Of a stretch of DNA of 6,906 nucleotides, positions 5,617 through 6,906 are shown piece by piece (the first letter of the stretch is position 1; every line of letters begins with the position of its first letter). The stretch spans positions 1 to 6,906 of the forward strand of contig CAJPST010000118.1 of the NCBI GenBank assembly GCA_905373425.1. Reading direction: 5' to 3'. This DNA is from an uncultured Mesocricetibacter sp. (GTDB lineage Bacteria; Pseudomonadota; Gammaproteobacteria; Enterobacterales; Pasteurellaceae). The notes below the pieces were generated by a model that was not told the origin of the DNA, did no database searches, and worked only from the letters and a program-made list of their open reading frames with translations. The translations under genes and the position numbers were made by a program.

Positions 5617-5635
5617 GCCTTTAAATATTAAAGGC
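5617..5635 (-). other. compact hairpin just upstream of rpmI
   Basis: GCCTTTAA (5617-5624) and TTAAAGGC (5628-5635) form a perfect 8-bp stem with a 3-base loop, 34 bases before the rpmI start. No T-run follows on the minus strand, so it is not a terminator. Its position fits a translational control or processing element of the L35/L20 genes; this is inference. Confidence 0.5.
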
Positions 5636-5661
5636 TTCGATAATTTCATAATCAGGCGAAT

Positions 5662-5705
5662 AAAAGTGCAGTTGAAAAAACACTCGGAATTTTCACCGCA
5701 CTTTT
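5662..5705 (-). terminator. inverted uptake-sequence hairpin, candidate internal terminator or attenuator
   Basis: A perfect uptake core (5695-5703, minus) faces a one-mismatch core AAGTGCAGT (5664-5672, plus). In the minus-strand transcript the arms AAAAGTGCGGTGAAAA (5705-5690) and its partner (5678-5662) pair over about 16 positions, with one G-U pair, one bulged A and an 11-base loop. The 3' arm ends CACTTTTATT, a short T-rich tail. Inverted uptake-sequence pairs are known as terminators in H. influenzae, usually after genes; here the pair lies inside an operon. Confidence 0.6.
5695..5703 (-). repeat. Hin-type DNA uptake signal sequence core between infC and rpmI
   Basis: Perfect core on the minus strand, followed there by GAAAATTCC and GTGTTTTTTC, the extended consensus. 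It forms one arm of the hairpin described at 5662-5705. Confidence 0.93.
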
Positions 5706-5724
5706 GTTACTTGAAAAGCTCTGA

Positions 5725-6267
5725 TTATTTCTTTTTAGGGGCGAGCACCATAACGGCTTGGCGACCTTCGAGTTTACCCGGAGCGGATTCCACCACGGAA
5801 ATCTCGGCCAGATCGTTTTTAACACGCTCTAACACGTCTAAACCAATGTCTTGGTGAGCCATTTCACGTCCGCGGAAACGAACGGTAATTTTGGCTTTAT
5901 CCCCATCTTCCAAAAAGCGAATCAGGCTGCGTAGTTTTACCTGATAGTCGCCTTCGTCTGTGCCGGGACGGAATTTAATTTCCTTCACCTGCACAACTTT
6001 CTGCTTTTTCTTCTGCTCTTTGGCATTTTTTGTTTTTTCATAAAGGAATTTACCGTAATTCATAATACGGCACACCGGTGGTTCCGCATTCGGGCTAATT
6101 TCGACTAAGTCCAAACTCGCCTGCTCCGCCATATCCAAAGCCTGCTGGATAGGAACAATACCCGCTTGTTCACCATCTTGGTCAATCAAACGGACTTCTT
6201 TTACTCTAATCTCATCGTTAATTCGATTTGGACGATTAGTTACGGGGGCTTTTTTTACGGTTTTAAT
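5725..6267 (-). CDS. infC: translation initiation factor IF-3, non-AUG (ATT) start
   Basis: Binds the 30S subunit, prevents premature 50S joining and checks the initiator tRNA and start codon. Starting at ATT (6265-6267) gives 180 residues, the E. coli length: (M)KTVKKAPVTNRPNRINDEIR..., then the N-domain block VEISPNAEPPVCRIMNYGKFLYE, the Lys-rich linker KEQKKKQKVVQVKEIKF and the C-domain RPGTDEGDYQVKLRSLIRFL, ending APKKK. No ATG or GTG exists in this frame at the N-terminus; the TTG at 6187-6189 would delete 26 conserved residues. A second ATT at 6268-6270 is an alternative, giving 181 residues. GAGGA (6276-6280) is the ribosome binding site. In E. coli the AUU start makes infC translation sensitive to IF3 itself, so the same autoregulation is likely. 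First gene of infC-rpmI-rplT. Confidence 0.95.
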   Translation of the reverse strand: MKTVKKAPVTNRPNRINDEIRVKEVRLIDQDGEQAGIVPIQQALDMAEQASLDLVEISPNAEPPVCRIMNYGKFLYEKTKNAKEQKKKQKVVQVKEIKFRPGTDEGDYQVKLRSLIRFLEDGDKAKITVRFRGREMAHQDIGLDVLERVKNDLAEISVVESAPGKLEGRQAVMVLAPKKK

Positions 6268-6275
6268 AATCTTAT

Positions 6276-6280
6276 TCCTC
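6276..6280 (-). promoter_or_regulatory. ribosome binding site of infC
   Basis: GAGGA on the minus strand, 8 bases before the preferred ATT start (6265-6267) and 5 before the alternative ATT (6268-6270). With no AUG/GUG available, this site is the main local evidence for the non-AUG start. Confidence 0.8.
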
Positions 6281-6357
6281 TAGTCATTTAAAGCAATGTC
6301 GCTGCCAAGCAGAAGACAAAAATCAATTGCCTCATGAACGAAGCAAAAAACGTGCGA

Positions 6358-6386
6358 ATTTTAAGGGATTTTTAGGGATTATGCAA
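6358..6386 (-). promoter_or_regulatory. predicted sigma70-type promoter of the infC operon
   Basis: On the minus strand TTGCAT (6381-6386, -35) is followed after exactly 17 bases by TAAAAT (6358-6363, -10; five of six consensus positions). Initiation would fall near 6351 in the GC-rich TTCGCACG, a discriminator of the kind associated with stringent control of translation genes. Two AGGGATT copies occupy the spacer and an AT-rich dyad abuts the -35 box. Confidence 0.65.
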
Positions 6387-6401
6387 GTTTAATAATTAAA
6401 C
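6387..6401. other. 15-bp AT-rich dyad abutting the infC -35 box
   Basis: GTTTAAT-A-ATTAAAC is a perfect 7+1+7 palindrome immediately upstream of the predicted -35 element. It could act as an UP element or as an operator; no known regulator is assigned. Confidence 0.45.
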
Positions 6402-6503
6402 TCTCTATCTCTTTTTCTTAGATTCACATAGCTGAAGGAAACGCAACATACAACATAAAAACAACCATTCTCCAATTATGAAAATACACTTATTTTTCTT
6501 CCC

Positions 6504-6906
6504 TTAAACTAGATTTAGTAATTTCGTTCCATATTCATACACTTTCTGTAATAACGCCAAATTTTCAGGGTTATTTGCGTTCTCTTCCCCCAGCCGTTGC
6601 AAATCCTCTGAAAATTTAACCGCACTTTGTTCCAATTTACGACGACGATATTTATCCCACTTTAATTGTTCGGTACGGGTTAGCATTTTATAGAAATGAC
6701 GCGCACGATAATGAAAAAGTAATTCCGGAATTCGTTTATCTTCAAAAGTTAAACCGTGTTCAGACAGTTTTTCCGGTGGAAGTTGGCGCAAAATGGCCAA
6801 ATTATTTTTATCATTATTGCTGAAGAAACCGGCATAAAGTTCTGTTTCGACATTATCATTCGGCTCAAATTGGCGTTCTTCTTTAAAAATTTCTTCTACT
6901 TTGTTG
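6504..6906 (-). CDS. sbcB: exonuclease I, C-terminal part (5' end cut by window)
   Basis: 3'-to-5' single-stranded DNA exonuclease of recombination and mismatch repair. The frame is open to the right edge, so 133 C-terminal residues are visible and the catalytic DnaQ-type domain lies outside; the TTG at 6798-6800 is an internal Leu codon, not a start. Recognition rests on collinear similarity, from memory, to the end of E. coli ExoI: FEPNDNVETELYAGFFS, then RIPELLFHYRARHFYKML, then EQLKWDKYRRRKL and a closing helix ending in NLV. The TAA stop is at 6504-6506 and no strong terminator follows. One uptake sequence is built into the coding DNA (residues QSAVKF). Confidence 0.93.
   Translation of the reverse strand, partial: NKVEEIFKEERQFEPNDNVETELYAGFFSNNDKNNLAILRQLPPEKLSEHGLTFEDKRIPELLFHYRARHFYKMLTRTEQLKWDKYRRRKLEQSAVKFSEDLQRLGEENANNPENLALLQKVYEYGTKLLNLV
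6619..6627 (-). repeat. Hin-type DNA uptake signal sequence core within sbcB
   Basis: Perfect core on the minus strand with the following TAAATTTTC and GGATTTGC tracts. It encodes SAV within QSAVKF, a common translation of an in-frame uptake sequence. Confidence 0.93.

Larger units (their letters stand above)
6268..6503 (-). other. sbcB-infC intergenic region and infC leader
   Basis: This 236-base gap holds, in minus-strand order: AT-rich DNA after the sbcB stop with no convincing terminator; a 15-bp dyad (6387-6401); the infC promoter (6358-6386); about 80 bases of leader; and the infC ribosome binding site. A possible 15-codon reading frame, MRQLIFVFCLAATLL (6288-6335), lies in the leader but has no ribosome binding site, so it is not annotated as a gene. 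Confidence 0.6.

Noticed and set aside
5582..5857. Plus-strand 91-codon frame over the infC-rpmI gap
   Set aside because: It is antisense to the infC C-terminus and to the inverted uptake hairpin; no independent support.
6504..6800. A separate 98-residue gene starting at TTG 6798-6800
   Set aside because: The frame stays open to the window edge and the upstream residues continue the exonuclease I similarity, so it is the 3' end of sbcB.
1..6906. CRISPR array, tRNA/rRNA, insertion sequence, prophage or defence genes
   Set aside because: No regularly spaced repeats, cloverleaf, transposase-like frame, terminal inverted repeats or phage/defence motifs were seen on either strand.

Overview
The window reads as chromosomal DNA of a Pasteurellaceae bacterium of the Haemophilus/Aggregatibacter/Pasteurella branch. 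It carries five perfect copies of the Hin-type DNA uptake core AAGTGCGGT, all with the two downstream AT-rich tracts. Its housekeeping proteins (CysB, RluB, YciO, IF3, L35, L20, exonuclease I) look like close gammaproteobacterial orthologues. Genus and species cannot be fixed from sequence alone.

Layout. Plus strand, 1-1124: the 3' part of a ccdA-type thiol transporter gene, followed 21 bp later by a small periplasmic thioredoxin-like gene. Together they carry electrons from the cytoplasm to the periplasm, probably for a methionine sulfoxide reductase encoded just left of the window. All remaining genes are on the minus strand. Read in their direction of transcription (right to left) they are: the 3' end of sbcB; a leader with a good sigma70-type promoter; infC-rpmI-rplT (IF3, L35, L20), closed by a strong terminator at 4920-4944; yciO-rluB-cysB, probably one transcript; and an alpha-carbonic anhydrase lipoprotein gene ending in a terminator at 1127-1167 that abuts the convergent thioredoxin gene.

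Points that simple ORF calling would miss: infC starts at a non-AUG ATT codon (6265-6267), giving a 180-residue IF3. sbcB and ccdA are partial because the window cuts them, not because they are broken. cysB and yciO start a few codons inside their longest ORFs. An inverted uptake-sequence pair forms a long hairpin between infC and rpmI. Two more uptake sequences are built into an N-terminal extension of RluB.

I see no mobile element, CRISPR array, tRNA/rRNA, phage gene or defence system, and no undescribed multi-gene system. There is no gene-free stretch over 300 bases; the longest gap (6268-6503) is the infC leader. The most interesting material is regulatory: the infC leader and start, the infC-rpmI hairpins, and a tandem repeat carrying -10-like boxes in front of yciO.
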